From Gaiellasilicea sp963791905 (GTDB lineage: Bacteria > Actinomycetota > Thermoleophilia > Gaiellales > Gaiellaceae), in contig CAWBTX010000006.1 of assembly GCA_963791905.1 (NCBI GenBank), positions 744,001 to 808,000 of the forward strand: a DNA stretch of 64,000 nucleotides, read 5' to 3'. A model generated the notes under the pieces. That model saw only the letters and a list, made by a program, of their open reading frames with translations. It searched no databases and was not told the origin of the DNA. Below, one piece after another: positions 27,563 to 36,434 of this stretch (the stretch's first letter is position 1; the number at the start of each line of letters is the position of its first letter). The position numbers and the translations under genes are program-made.

Positions 27563-27910
27563 ATGTCCCGCAGACTCAAGCTCATCGCCGCGGCAGTGCT
27601 CGTGCTGGCGATCGCCGCCGTGACCGCCGGAATCGCGATCGGCGCCCGTGGCGGCGACGAGAAGCCCCTGACCGGCTCGACGCTCGAGCAGGCGACCGAG
27701 GCTGCGCTGGCTCACACGGGCGGCGGCACGGTCACGGAGACCGAGACAGGCGACGACGGCGCCGCGTACAGCGTCGAGGTCGAGCTGGCGGACGGGAGCC
27801 AGGTCGAGGTCAATCTCGACGAGAACTTCGACGTGATCGGCCAGGAGTCCGACGACGACGGGCCGGGCGACGACGAAGGGCCGGGCGACGACGGCGAGTC
27901 GGACGGCTAA
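27563..27910 (+). CDS. exported PepSY-domain protein
   Basis: This 115-aa protein is anchored or secreted through helix 8-28 (LIAAAVLVLAIAAVTAGIAI). A single PepSY-like domain follows (LEQATEAALAHTGGGTVTET, AAYSVEVELADGSQVEVNLD), then a very acidic Gly/Asp tail. PepSY domains often inhibit proteases or act as modulators next to two-component systems. It is divergent from an OmpR-type regulator and is probably its target and perhaps its feedback partner. The ATG at 27563 is preceded by a strong AGGAGG; an upstream in-frame ATG (27485) lacks a site. Confidence 0.85.
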   Translation: MSRRLKLIAAAVLVLAIAAVTAGIAIGARGGDEKPLTGSTLEQATEAALAHTGGGTVTETETGDDGAAYSVEVELADGSQVEVNLDENFDVIGQESDDDGPGDDEGPGDDGESDG

Positions 27911-29299
27911 CTACGCACGCAGCAGCACTTCGACAGCGGTGCCGCGCCCAGGCCGAGAGGTGAGCGAGAGACCTCCGTCGATCGACGCGGCGCGGCGCCG
28001 CATGTTCTTCAGCCCCTGACCGGCGGCCGACTCCTCGCCGTCGAAGCCCTTGCCGTCGTCGCGGATGCGCACGATCCGCCGGCCGTGGGTCTGGCCGATC
28101 CAGACCTCGGCCCTGCGCGCCGCCGCATGCTTGCGCACGTTCGCGAGACCCTCCTGCACGATCCGGAATACCTCGATCTGCTCGTCGGGCGCGAGCAGCG
28201 TCATGTCGTCGACCTCGACGTCCACCTCGAGCTCGCCGTCGGCGGTGAGGAACTCGACATAGCGTCGCAGCGCCGCGTCGAAGGGCGCGTTGCCGCTCGC
28301 CGAGGAGAGCGCGAGGACGGCGAACCGGGCCTCCTGCTGTGCCGCCGCCGCGGCCTCCTGCAGCTTCGGCAGCGTCTGCTCGACCGAGGCGCCCGACTCG
28401 AGCATGCTCGCGTGGGTCGAGATGGCGAAAAGGTACTGCGCGAGCCCGTCGTGGATCTCGCTGGCGACCCGAGCCCGCTCCTCGGCAACCGCACGGCCGA
28501 ACTCGGCGAAGCTGATCGCGCGCCAGACGCCCACGAGCAGCAGTGCGTAGGAGAGCAGCCGCAGGAAGTCGCCCTGCGAGACGAAGTCGGTCGAGTAGTG
28601 CGGCGTCAGCACGTAGTGCAGCTCGGCGAAGAGCGTCAGCGTGGCGCCGAGCGCGAGCCAGCTGTCGAGGTCCTCGCCCTGGTTGCGATAGCGAAGGGCG
28701 AAGCCGATGACGGCGAGCAGGGCGAGCAGCGCCAGGACGGAGAGGGTCACCGAGAGCTCGAACGGCCGCGAGTCGCGCGTGCCGGGGTCGAGAGCCTTCA
28801 GGGAGTCACCGGCGGCTTGCAGAGGGCCCCAGACCGCGACCAGTGCGAGGACGACGAGCCCGACTGCGATCGAGAGCGCCCGACCGGGGCTCGCGATCCG
28901 TCCGCCCGGCACGATCGGGGCGAGCGCGATCAGCGTCGCGGCGAGGAGGCGCGCGCCGAGCGCCGCCCAAGCCTCGGGTGCGCCCTGCGGATCGCCGCCG
29001 AGCACGGGCAAGATCGCGAATGCGAGCGTCCCTGCGGCGGCCACGCTGAAGCCGGCGGCGAGGAGCAGATCGAGTCGGCGCCCCTCGACGCGGAAGCGAA
29101 CTCCGGCCAGGATCGCGACGATCGCCCCCGCGAGCACGACCGCGGTGTCCAGCACGAGACGCCCTTCGGGCACCTCGTACGTGCTCCGCAGAGCCGGGTT
29201 CGTGAGGAAAAGCGCGGTCGCGGAGCCGAGCAGCGCGACGAGCAGCGTCTCGCCGACGAGCCAGGAGTCAAAGGTGTCGTCTGCAGCGGTTTTCCGCAC
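27911..29299 (-). CDS. multi-helix sensor histidine kinase, HisKA_3 type
   Basis: This 462-aa kinase has about eight predicted membrane helices in residues 15-265, a short linker, and then HisKA_3 with EERARVASEIHDGLAQYLFA (phospho-His in EIHD). The HATPase_c domain has FRIVQEGLANVRKHA, RDDGKGF and GQGLKNMRRRAASIDGG. The start is GTG 29299. Its stop abuts that of the PepSY gene. It is divergent, with only 42 bp between, from the NarL-type regulator at 29342, which is its likely partner. The frame is intact. Confidence 0.9.
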   Translation of the reverse strand: MRKTAADDTFDSWLVGETLLVALLGSATALFLTNPALRSTYEVPEGRLVLDTAVVLAGAIVAILAGVRFRVEGRRLDLLLAAGFSVAAAGTLAFAILPVLGGDPQGAPEAWAALGARLLAATLIALAPIVPGGRIASPGRALSIAVGLVVLALVAVWGPLQAAGDSLKALDPGTRDSRPFELSVTLSVLALLALLAVIGFALRYRNQGEDLDSWLALGATLTLFAELHYVLTPHYSTDFVSQGDFLRLLSYALLLVGVWRAISFAEFGRAVAEERARVASEIHDGLAQYLFAISTHASMLESGASVEQTLPKLQEAAAAAQQEARFAVLALSSASGNAPFDAALRRYVEFLTADGELEVDVEVDDMTLLAPDEQIEVFRIVQEGLANVRKHAAARRAEVWIGQTHGRRIVRIRDDGKGFDGEESAAGQGLKNMRRRAASIDGGLSLTSRPGRGTAVEVLLRA

Positions 29300-29341
29300 G
29301 TGCCTCTAATCGGCACAGCCTTGCCTGCCGATGAGGATCTC

Positions 29342-29986
29342 GTGGCCGTGCGCATCCTCATCGCAGACGATCACCCGCTGACCCGCGACGCCCTCGCCTC
29401 GCTGCTCGCGCGCGGAGGCTTCGAGGTCGTCGGCGAGGCCGCCGACGGCGTGGAGGCGCTCGAGCTCGCACAGAGGCTCGAGCCGGACCTCGTGCTCCTC
29501 GACCTCACGATGCCTGGGCTTGACGGCCTGTCGGCGCTGCCGCGGCTCCGCTCCGCCTGTCCAGGCTGCGAGGTCGTCGTGCTGACCGCGTCGGGCACCG
29601 AGGAGAACCTCCTGGGGGCGATCCGCGCGGGAGCGGCCGGCTATCTGCTCAAGAGCGAGCCTCCGGAGCGCATCGTCTCGTTCCTCCGCGGCGTCGCGAA
29701 CGGCGAGGCTGCGCTGTCGGGCGAGGTCGCCCGGCGCCTGCTCGACCAGGTGCGCGTCGGCGGTCGGCGTGGCGGCGGCGTCCCCGACTACATCGCGCGC
29801 TCACTCTCCGCACGGGAGGTCGAGGTGCTGCTCCTCCTCGACGACCACCTCTCCACCGACGACATCGCGAAGCGCCTCTTCATCTCGGAGCACACCGTTC
29901 GCTCGCACGTGAAGAGCCTCCTGCGCAAGCTCGGCGTCTCGTCGAGGCGCGAGGCGCTCGAGCAGCTCGCGTACGCGCGCAGCTAG
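29342..29986 (+). CDS. two-component response regulator, NarL/FixJ family
   Basis: This 214-aa regulator has a receiver with LIADDH, phospho-Asp54 (LLDLTMPG) and Lys in YLLKSEPP, then a LuxR-type HTH (LSAREVEVLLLLDDHLSTDD and ISEHTVRSHVKSLLRKLGV). GTG 29342 is chosen; GTG 29348 is also in frame. The long open frame upstream is the shadow of the kinase gene. It is likely the partner of the divergent eight-helix kinase; the shared 42-bp spacer would hold both promoters. Confidence 0.92.
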   Translation: MAVRILIADDHPLTRDALASLLARGGFEVVGEAADGVEALELAQRLEPDLVLLDLTMPGLDGLSALPRLRSACPGCEVVVLTASGTEENLLGAIRAGAAGYLLKSEPPERIVSFLRGVANGEAALSGEVARRLLDQVRVGGRRGGGVPDYIARSLSAREVEVLLLLDDHLSTDDIAKRLFISEHTVRSHVKSLLRKLGVSSRREALEQLAYARS

Positions 29987-29992
29987 TCCCTT

Positions 29993-30895
29993 CTACTCGT
30001 CGAAGCCCTCGGCGGCCGCGGCGACGAGCCGTGGCAGCGTCTCGAGGTTGTAGCCCCCTTCCAGCACCGCGGCGACTCGCGGCGCGAGTGCCGAGCATCG
30101 CCGCGCGAGCTCTCGAAAGCCGTCGTCCGTGACGCGCATGTCGACCAGGTAGACGAGCTCCCGGTCCTCCTCCTCGTGCGCGTCGAAGCCGGCCGAGACG
30201 AGTAGGAGCTCGGGCTCGAACCTCCGCACGGCGGGCTCGACGACCTCGTCGAACGCGGTGAGCCAGCGATCGTCCCCGGAGCCCTCGGGCAGGGGGACGT
30301 TGATCGTGGTCGCGTCGCTCGTGCCAGGCCCGCCGGTGCCGGGGAACAGCAGCCCGTACTGGTGCAGCGACGCGAAGAGCACGCTGTCGTCGCCGCGAAA
30401 GATCGCGTCGGTGCCGTTGCCGTGGTGGACGTCGAAGTCCACGATCGCGATCCGCGACAGGCCGAGCTCGGCCTGGGCGTAGCGCGCGGCGATCGCAATG
30501 TTGTTGAGGAGGCAGAAGCCGTAGGCGGCGTCTGCGAGCGCGTGATGACCAGGAGGGCGGACCAGGGCGAAGCCGTTGCGGTCGACGGCCTCCAGGCAGA
30601 CACCGACCGCGAGTTGTGCGGCCTCCCAGCTCGTCTCGGACGCCAGCGTGCTGGGCTCGAGCCACACCGGCCGGTCGATCGCGGCGAGGAGCTCCAGGTG
30701 CGCCGACGTGTGCACGCGCTCGAGCTGCTCGCGGGTCGGCAGCCGGTCCACCTGCTCTCCCGACAGAACTGCGAGCCGCTCCGGCCGCTCGGGATGCCCG
30801 CCCGTCGGATGCAGCTCGGCGAGCCGGCGGTTGATCAGGAGCTCGACGATCCCTCCAACGCGCGGAGCCGATCGGAGAGCCGCCCGAGGCCCCAC
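29993..30895 (-). CDS. histone deacetylase-like amidohydrolase (AcuC/HDAC superfamily)
   Basis: This zinc-dependent deacetylase of about 300 aa shows the HDAC landmarks GHPERPERL, VRPPGHHA, VDFDVHHGNGT (Asp/His zinc ligands), SAGFDAH (third ligand) and LEGGYN. Bacterial members act on acetylpolyamines, acetyl-CoA synthetase or other acetylated substrates; which applies here cannot be told. The first recognisable residues (LLINRRLAELHPTGG) are encoded from about 30850, where no standard start is seen, so GTG 30895 or GTG 30925, both overlapping the exonuclease gene, must be used. The start is uncertain; the rest is firm. Confidence 0.85.
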   Translation of the reverse strand: MGPRAALRSAPRVGGIVELLINRRLAELHPTGGHPERPERLAVLSGEQVDRLPTREQLERVHTSAHLELLAAIDRPVWLEPSTLASETSWEAAQLAVGVCLEAVDRNGFALVRPPGHHALADAAYGFCLLNNIAIAARYAQAELGLSRIAIVDFDVHHGNGTDAIFRGDDSVLFASLHQYGLLFPGTGGPGTSDATTINVPLPEGSGDDRWLTAFDEVVEPAVRRFEPELLLVSAGFDAHEEEDRELVYLVDMRVTDDGFRELARRCSALAPRVAAVLEGGYNLETLPRLVAAAAEGFDE

Positions 30896-31689
30896 TCCGA
30901 GGCGAGCTCGGCGCCGCGTCCCCACGTCGGCGGGTCATCCGTCACCTCGGGGAGCGGGGCGTCCGCATCCATCGTCGCGACGTGGCGGTAAAGCCGCAGC
31001 GCGTCCGCCTCGCGCTCGAAGCGACCCGCCGTCAGCGCCTCCTCGAGGCTGCCGTAGCGGCCGAGGAGGTCGGCAGCCGTCTTCGGCCCGACGCCGCGCG
31101 CGCCGGGAATCCGGTCGGACGGGTCACCCCGCAGGGCGATGAAGTCGGGCACCTGCTCGGGCTCGACGCCGTAGCGCTCGCGCACCTCGGCCGGCCCGAT
31201 CCGCACGAAGGCGCCGCCGCCGCGCTGCGGCTGCAGGATCGTCGTCCGCTCGCTGGCGAGCTGGAACGTGTCGCGGTCGCCGCTGGCCACCAGCGTGCTG
31301 CCGCCGCGCGCCTCCTCGAACGCGACGGCGGCAGCGAGGAAATCGTCGGCCTCGTACCCGTCCGCCTTCGCGACGGCGAAGCCCATCGCCTCGCAGAGCT
31401 GCGGCGCCAGGTCGAGCTGCTCGAGGAGATCGCGCTCGAACTCCCGGCCGCTCTGGTAGCTCTCGAGCGCCTTGTGGCGGTACGTCGGCACGGTGAGGGT
31501 GTCCCACGCGACGACGATCGCCCGAGGCGATTCCTCCTCCCACAGCCGCACGAGGACGTTCCCGACGCCGGTCAGGAGCCCCGCCGGCCCGCCGTCGGCC
31601 CGCCGGATCGACTTCGGCAGCGCGTGGTACGACCGGTGGGCGAACGAGTCGCCGTCGACGACGAGCAGAGGCTTGTGTTCCTGGATCAC
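30835..31689 (-). CDS. stand-alone 5'-3' exonuclease (PolI N-terminal/FEN-like)
   Basis: This 284-aa flap/5-prime nuclease is related to the N-terminal domain of DNA polymerase I but has no polymerase attached. Metal-binding acidic clusters are in LLVVDGDSFAHRSYHALP, KADGYEADDFLAAA and LVASGDRDTFQLAS, and the helix-hairpin-helix is LRGDPSDRIPGARGVGPKTA. It starts at GTG 31689, overlapping the TGA of a 24-codon upstream ORF. It probably processes Okazaki fragments or repair flaps. Confidence 0.92.
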   Translation of the reverse strand: MIQEHKPLLVVDGDSFAHRSYHALPKSIRRADGGPAGLLTGVGNVLVRLWEEESPRAIVVAWDTLTVPTYRHKALESYQSGREFERDLLEQLDLAPQLCEAMGFAVAKADGYEADDFLAAAVAFEEARGGSTLVASGDRDTFQLASERTTILQPQRGGGAFVRIGPAEVRERYGVEPEQVPDFIALRGDPSDRIPGARGVGPKTAADLLGRYGSLEEALTAGRFEREADALRLYRHVATMDADAPLPEVTDDPPTWGRGAELASEWGLGRLSDRLRALEGSSSS

Positions 31690-31762
31690 AAGCGCCTCCC
31701 GCGGACGAACGGCTTGGTTCCGACGATCGCGCCGAGAAAACGCTTGTGTTCCTGGAACACAA
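31672..31762. promoter_or_regulatory. two copies of a palindrome TTGTGTTCC-N-GGAACACAA
   Basis: A perfect 19-bp palindrome lies at 31744-31762 and a one-mismatch 21-bp copy at 31672-31692. The copies are about 72 bp apart, in the space between plsC and the exonuclease gene and over the exonuclease start. Each has the size and symmetry of a repressor operator (TetR- or GntR-like). The regulator is unknown. Confidence 0.6.
31686..31760 (-). CDS. 24-aa upstream ORF before the exonuclease gene
   Basis: Starting at GTG 31760, four bases after GGGAG, the frame reads MFQEHKRFLGAIVGTKPFVR plus GRRL and ends in a TGA that overlaps the exonuclease GTG. Its opening (FQEHK) is nearly the same as the exonuclease opening (IQEHK). 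The reason is that both start regions lie in copies of the same palindrome. It could be a translated leader or only a by-product of the duplicated site. No family is recognised. Confidence 0.4.
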   Translation of the reverse strand: MFQEHKRFLGAIVGTKPFVRGRRL

Positions 31763-31768
31763 ACTCCC

Positions 31769-32380
31769 TCACGCCGACGCCTCGAGCTCGCCGATCGCCG
31801 CCATCAGCCGTTCGGTCGCGAGCCGTGGCGCGTCGTCGTCGTCCGTGAGGTCGTCGAGCGGCACCGCCGCCCCGTACTTGACCCGAAGCGGGCCCAGCCG
31901 TGCGAGCCGGTCGGTCCCGACGATGGCGGCGGGCACCAGAGGAACGTCCGCGCCGAGCGCGATGCGCGCGGCGCCGGTGTGGGCGCGGGCCTCCCACTTC
32001 TTCCGCAGGCCCTTCTTGCGCCTCGTCCCCTCCGGGAACATGACGACGATATGCCCAGCGCGGCAGAGCTCGATCGCGGTCTCGATCGCCTCGAGGTCGC
32101 GCTCGCCGCGGCGCACGGGGAACGCGCCGCAGGCGACGAGGAACTGCTTCAGGGGGGTGAAGAAGAGCTCCGACTTCCCCATGAAGCGGAGGAAACGGCG
32201 CGGGTAGAGCGGGACCCCGAGCGGCCAGGGATCGAAGTTCGAATTGTGGTTGGCGGCGAGCACGTATCCCCCCTCGGGCAGGTACTCGAGGCCGCGGACG
32301 CGCAGCCGGAAGAGGAGCCGCACCAGGGGCACGCTCGCGCCGCCGATCAGGAGATACGCCACGCTCGGCCTGGGCGGCAT
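31769..32380 (-). CDS. plsC: 1-acyl-sn-glycerol-3-phosphate acyltransferase (PlsC family)
   Basis: This 203-aa membrane-associated acyltransferase of phospholipid synthesis forms phosphatidic acid from lysophosphatidate and acyl donor. Motif I is NHNSNFD (catalytic His and Asp), motif II includes GAFPVRRGERD, motif III is MFPEGTRRKKG and motif IV is VPLVPAAIVG. One N-terminal hydrophobic segment is present. It is divergent from topA, with 37 bp between, and upstream of the exonuclease gene in the same direction. Confidence 0.92.
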   Translation of the reverse strand: MPPRPSVAYLLIGGASVPLVRLLFRLRVRGLEYLPEGGYVLAANHNSNFDPWPLGVPLYPRRFLRFMGKSELFFTPLKQFLVACGAFPVRRGERDLEAIETAIELCRAGHIVVMFPEGTRRKKGLRKKWEARAHTGAARIALGADVPLVPAAIVGTDRLARLGPLRVKYGAAVPLDDLTDDDDAPRLATERLMAAIGELEASA

Positions 32381-32417
32381 CGCGAGGAGTATCCCAGCCC
32401 GTCGCTAAGGTGGGCGC

Positions 32418-34982
32418 GTGTCAGATGCCACCAAGACCAAGCGCCTCGTCATCGTCGAGTCGCCCGCGAAGGCAAAGACGATCGCCGGCTACCTGGGCCG
32501 CGACTTCGTCGTGGAGTCGAGCATCGGCCACATCCGCGACCTCCCCAACCGGGCGAGCGACGTTCCCAAGGAGAAGCGCGCGAAGTACGGCACGATGGGC
32601 GTCGCGATCGAGGACGGGTTCGAGCCGTACTACGTCGTCGATCCCGACAAGAAGAAGATTGTCTCCGAGCTCCGGCGCAAGCTGAAGGACGCCGACGAGC
32701 TCCTGCTCGCGACGGACGAGGACCGCGAGGGCGAGGCGATCGCCTGGCATCTGCTCGAGGAGCTGAAGCCGAAGGTGCCCGTCCGGCGGATGGTGTTCCA
32801 CGAGATCACGCGCGATGCCATCCAGCGCGCACTCGGGGAAACGCGCGAGGTCGACAAGCGCCTCGTCGACGCGCAGGAGACGCGGCGGATCCTCGACCGG
32901 CTGTACGGCTACGAGGTCTCGCCCGTCCTCTGGAAGAAGGTGATGCGGGGACTTTCCGCCGGGCGCGTGCAGTCGGTCGCGCTGCGGCTCGTGGTCGAGC
33001 GCGAGCGTGAGCGGCGGGCGTTCGTCTCGGCGTCGTACTGGGATCTCAGGGGCGTCTTCGACCCGGGCTCGTTCGAGGCGCGCCTCATGGGCGTCGACGG
33101 CAAGCGGGTGGCGCAGGGCCGTGACTTCGCGCAGGACGGCACGTTGCGGCCCGCGGAGACGGTCGTCCTCGACGAGCCGGAGGCGCGCTCGCTTGCAGAC
33201 GAGCTCGCCGGCGCTACGTTCACCGTCCGCTCGGCGGACGAGAAGCCGTACACGCGCCGCCCGGCGGCGCCGTTCATGACCTCGACGCTGCAGCAGGAGG
33301 CGAGCCGCAAGCTTCGCTTCTCGGCGCAGACCACGATGCGGGTCGCCCAGCGTCTGTACGACAACGGCTACATCACCTACATGCGCACCGACTCGACGAC
33401 GCTGTCCGAGTCGGCGCTGGCCGCCGCCCGCCGCCAGGCGGTCGAGCTGTACGGGTCGGACTCGATTCCCGAGCGCCCGCGGCAGTACGCGCGCAAGGTC
33501 AAGAACGCCCAGGAGGCGCACGAGGCGATCCGCCCGGCCGGCGACTCCTTCCGCACGCCGAAGTCCCTCGCCGGGGAGCTCGGGCGCGACGAGCTCGCGC
33601 TCTACGAGCTGATCTGGAAGCGGACGCTCGCCTCGCAGATGGCCGACGCACGCGGCCTGACCGTCTCGCTGCGCTTCGGCACGGCAACCCCGAGCGGCCG
33701 CGACGTCGAGTTCGGCGCGTCCGGCACCGTGATCACGTTCCGCGGCTTCCTCGCCGCCTACGAGGAGAGCCGCGACGACGACGCTGCCGGCGAGGACGAG
33801 CGCCCTCTGCCGCACCTGGCGCCGGGCGACGCGCTGACGGCGCTCGAGCTCGAGCCCGACGGTCACGCGACCACCCCGCCGGCCCGGTACACCGAGGCAA
33901 GCCTCGTGCAGGCGCTCGAGGAGCGCGGCATCGGCCGCCCCTCGACCTACGCGTCGATCATGGGCACGATCCTCGACCGCGGCTACGTCTTCAAGCGCGG
34001 GACGGCGCTCGTGCCGGCGTTCCTCGCGTTCGCGGTGATCACGCTGCTCGAACAGCACTTCGGGCAGCTCGTCGACTACGACTTCACGGCGCGCATGGAA
34101 GACGACCTCGACCGCATCGCGGCCGGCGACGAGGCCCGCGTGAAGTGGCTCCAGCGCTTCTACTTCGGCAACGGGTCGCCCGGTCTTCACACGCTCGTCA
34201 CGGACCAGCTCGACCACATCGACGCCCGGGCGGTGAACACGCTCCCGATCGGGAACGACATCGTCCTCCGCGTCGGCCGCTACGGCCCCTACGTCGAGCG
34301 CGGCGAGGAGCGTGCGAGCGTCCCCGAGGACCTCGCCCCCGACGAGCTCACGGTGGAGAAGGCAGAGGAGCTCCTGGCCGCGCCGTCCGGTGACAGGATC
34401 CTCGGCGTCCATCCCGAGTGGGGCCGCGAGATCGCCGCGCGGAGCGGCCGGTACGGGCCCTACGTGACGGAGGTGCTGGAGGAGGGCGCGAGCGAGAAGC
34501 CGCGCGCGGCCTCGCTGTTCAAGTCGATGTCGCCCGAGACGGTGACGCTCGAGGAGGCCGTGCGCCTGCTGTCGCTGCCGCGCACCCTCGCTGCGCCCGA
34601 CGGCGAGGAGATCCTCGTCTCGAACGGCCGCTACGGGCCCTTCATCAAGAAGGGCGCGGAGACCCGCTCGCTCGAGAACGAGGAGCAGCTCTTCTCGATC
34701 ACGCTCGAGGAGGCGCTCCAGCTGCTCGCCCAGCCGAAGCAGCGCCGCGGTCGCGGCGCGCCGAAGGCGCCGCTGAAGGAGCTCGGCCCCGATCCGGCGA
34801 GTGGGAAGCCCGTCGTCGTCAAGGAGGGGCGTTTCGGCCCATACGTGACCGACGGCGAGACGAACGCGAGCCTCCGGCGCGGCGACGATCCGGAGACGGT
34901 GACGATCGAGCGCGCCGCCGAGCTCCTCGCCGATCGCCGCTCGAAGGGCCCGGCGCCGAAGCGGGCTCGCCGCCGCTCGTAA
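32418..34982 (+). CDS. topA: DNA topoisomerase I
   Basis: This 854-aa type IA topoisomerase relaxes negative supercoils. The TOPRIM domain is at the start (RLVIVESPAKAKTIAGYLG, with DEDREGEAIAW). The active-site Tyr321 is in GYITYMRTDSTTL. The C-terminus, from about residue 590, has repeated GRYGPYV/GRFGPYV units instead of zinc fingers, the layout found in actinobacteria. It starts at GTG 32418, six bases after TAAGGT, suggesting a leaderless mRNA. The 2.56-kb frame is unbroken. Confidence 0.97.
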   Translation: MSDATKTKRLVIVESPAKAKTIAGYLGRDFVVESSIGHIRDLPNRASDVPKEKRAKYGTMGVAIEDGFEPYYVVDPDKKKIVSELRRKLKDADELLLATDEDREGEAIAWHLLEELKPKVPVRRMVFHEITRDAIQRALGETREVDKRLVDAQETRRILDRLYGYEVSPVLWKKVMRGLSAGRVQSVALRLVVERERERRAFVSASYWDLRGVFDPGSFEARLMGVDGKRVAQGRDFAQDGTLRPAETVVLDEPEARSLADELAGATFTVRSADEKPYTRRPAAPFMTSTLQQEASRKLRFSAQTTMRVAQRLYDNGYITYMRTDSTTLSESALAAARRQAVELYGSDSIPERPRQYARKVKNAQEAHEAIRPAGDSFRTPKSLAGELGRDELALYELIWKRTLASQMADARGLTVSLRFGTATPSGRDVEFGASGTVITFRGFLAAYEESRDDDAAGEDERPLPHLAPGDALTALELEPDGHATTPPARYTEASLVQALEERGIGRPSTYASIMGTILDRGYVFKRGTALVPAFLAFAVITLLEQHFGQLVDYDFTARMEDDLDRIAAGDEARVKWLQRFYFGNGSPGLHTLVTDQLDHIDARAVNTLPIGNDIVLRVGRYGPYVERGEERASVPEDLAPDELTVEKAEELLAAPSGDRILGVHPEWGREIAARSGRYGPYVTEVLEEGASEKPRAASLFKSMSPETVTLEEAVRLLSLPRTLAAPDGEEILVSNGRYGPFIKKGAETRSLENEEQLFSITLEEALQLLAQPKQRRGRGAPKAPLKELGPDPASGKPVVVKEGRFGPYVTDGETNASLRRGDDPETVTIERAAELLADRRSKGPAPKRARRRS

Positions 34983-35242
34983 AACGTCACGACATCCGGG
35001 CGAGAGTTCAAACTTTCCGTACCAATCGGCGTCAACAGCTGTAGGGGCCAGGGAGGCGCGTTAGGTTCGTGCGCGCAAACCGAAACCGCCCTCAGCCGGA
35101 ATAGCTAGGAGCAGCCGTACGTTCGAGCTTGTAACACCCACCAGGTGTTGGTTCCCCTGGCAGCCGCAGGAAAAAGCTCCTAAGGTGAGTAAGTTTGTTG
35201 CTTAGCCGCCCAGAAGCACATCGAAAGGACTGACGCTTTCCC
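34983..35242. other. 260-bp intergenic region before the sigma factor gene
   Basis: No gene is seen. It contains an inverted repeat AACACC-CACCA-GGTGTT (near 35131) and a TAAGGT hexamer at 35181-35186 like that in front of topA. This would give a 5-prime leader of about 50 bases for the sigma factor gene. No known riboswitch is recognisable by eye. Confidence 0.45.
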
Positions 35243-36316
35243 TTGACGCAGAATCAGCTGATCGAACTTTTGGAATCGGACCAGGTGCGCTTGCTCGTCG
35301 AGCGGTCGGAAGAACGCGGCTTCATCGAGCCGGCCGACTTCGAGGCGTTCGCGCTCGAGCACGACTTGAACGATGAGGAGCAGGAGCAGCTCACGCGCGA
35401 GCTCGAGACGATCGGGCTCGATGTCGGGCAGGCGCGGGCCCTGGAGCGAGAGAAGGAGAAGGAGAAAGAGGCCACGCCCGTGGAGGTCACCGTCCCGAGC
35501 GGCGCCGCCGACAGCCTGCAGCTCTTCCTCGCCGACGTCGGCCGCCACAAGCTCCTGAACGCCGCCGAGGAAGTCCAGCTCGCCAAGATGATTGAGCGCG
35601 GCGATCTCGTCGCGAAGCGTCGCATGATCGAGTCGAACCTCCGCCTCGTGGTCTCGATCGCGAAGGGCTATCGCGGTCTCGGTGTCCCTTTCCTCGACCT
35701 GATCCAGGAAGGAACGCTTGGGCTGAACCGCGCAGTCGAGAAGTTCGACTGGCGGCGTGGCTTCAAGTTCTCGACCTACGCCACGTGGTGGATCCGCCAG
35801 TCCGTGCAGCGCGCGGTGGCGAACCACGCACGGACGATCCGCGTGCCGGTGCACGTCGTGGAGCGTCAGCAGAAGCTGTCGCGGGCGGCCCGCCGGCTCG
35901 AGGTCGAGCTCGGCCGCGAAGCGACGAAGGAGGAGCTTGCCGAGGCAACCGGCCTCCCGATCCAGCACGTGGACGAGGCGCTTGGCGCCGCGCACGCGTC
36001 CGTCTCGCTGAACCAGACCGTCGGCGCAGACGACGAGGGCGAGCTCGGCGATCTCTTCGCCGACCGCGAGGCGAGCGACCCGTTCGATGAGGCCGAGGAG
36101 TCGCTGCGCAAGCAGGGCGTGCGGCGTGCGCTCGACGCTTTGCCGGAGCGCGAGCGGCGCATTCTCGAGCTCCGCTTCGGCTTCGAGGGCGAGCCCTGGA
36201 CGCTCGAGGCGATCGGGCACGAGCTCGACCTGACGCGCGAGCGCGTCCGCCAGCTCGAGGGCCAGGCCCTCTCGCGCCTCGCGGCGCTGCGTGACCTCGC
36301 CAGCCTCGCGGCGTAG
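35243..36316 (+). CDS. RNA polymerase sigma-70 family factor (RpoD/SigA-like)
   Basis: This 357-aa sigma factor has an acidic N-terminal helical region (residues 1-75, 1.1-like), region 1.2 (DSLQLFLADVGRHKLLNAAE), region 2 with the core-binding and -10 recognition helices (LRLVVSIAKGYRGLGVPFLD, FKFSTYATWWIRQSVQRAV), region 3, and region 4 (LPERERRILELRFGFEGEPW, LTRERVRQLE). It starts at TTG 35243. It is compact and without the long non-conserved insert of proteobacterial RpoD. It could be the principal or a closely related group 2 sigma factor; the window cannot decide. Confidence 0.92.
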   Translation: MTQNQLIELLESDQVRLLVERSEERGFIEPADFEAFALEHDLNDEEQEQLTRELETIGLDVGQARALEREKEKEKEATPVEVTVPSGAADSLQLFLADVGRHKLLNAAEEVQLAKMIERGDLVAKRRMIESNLRLVVSIAKGYRGLGVPFLDLIQEGTLGLNRAVEKFDWRRGFKFSTYATWWIRQSVQRAVANHARTIRVPVHVVERQQKLSRAARRLEVELGREATKEELAEATGLPIQHVDEALGAAHASVSLNQTVGADDEGELGDLFADREASDPFDEAEESLRKQGVRRALDALPERERRILELRFGFEGEPWTLEAIGHELDLTRERVRQLEGQALSRLAALRDLASLAA

Positions 36317-36342
36317 GACCTGAAAGCCTGAAAGGTTGCGTT

Positions 36343-36366
36343 AAGGGGCGGCTCCGGCCGCCCCTT
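36343..36366 (+). terminator. terminator after the sigma factor gene
   Basis: A 10-bp stem AAGGGGCGGC / GCCGCCCCTT with a TCCG loop lies 26 bases after the stop and is followed by CTCGCTTGCC. It isolates the sigma gene from the peptide transporter operon. Confidence 0.8.
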
Positions 36367-36434
36367 CTCGCTTGCCCATGTCTGCACCCTCCTGAATACT
36401 CCCGTCACCCCTGTCTGAAGTGAAAGGAGTCAAC

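Noticed and set aside
34983..35242. Possible riboswitch or structured leader before the sigma factor gene
   Set aside because: Only one short inverted repeat is visible and no known riboswitch core could be matched by eye.
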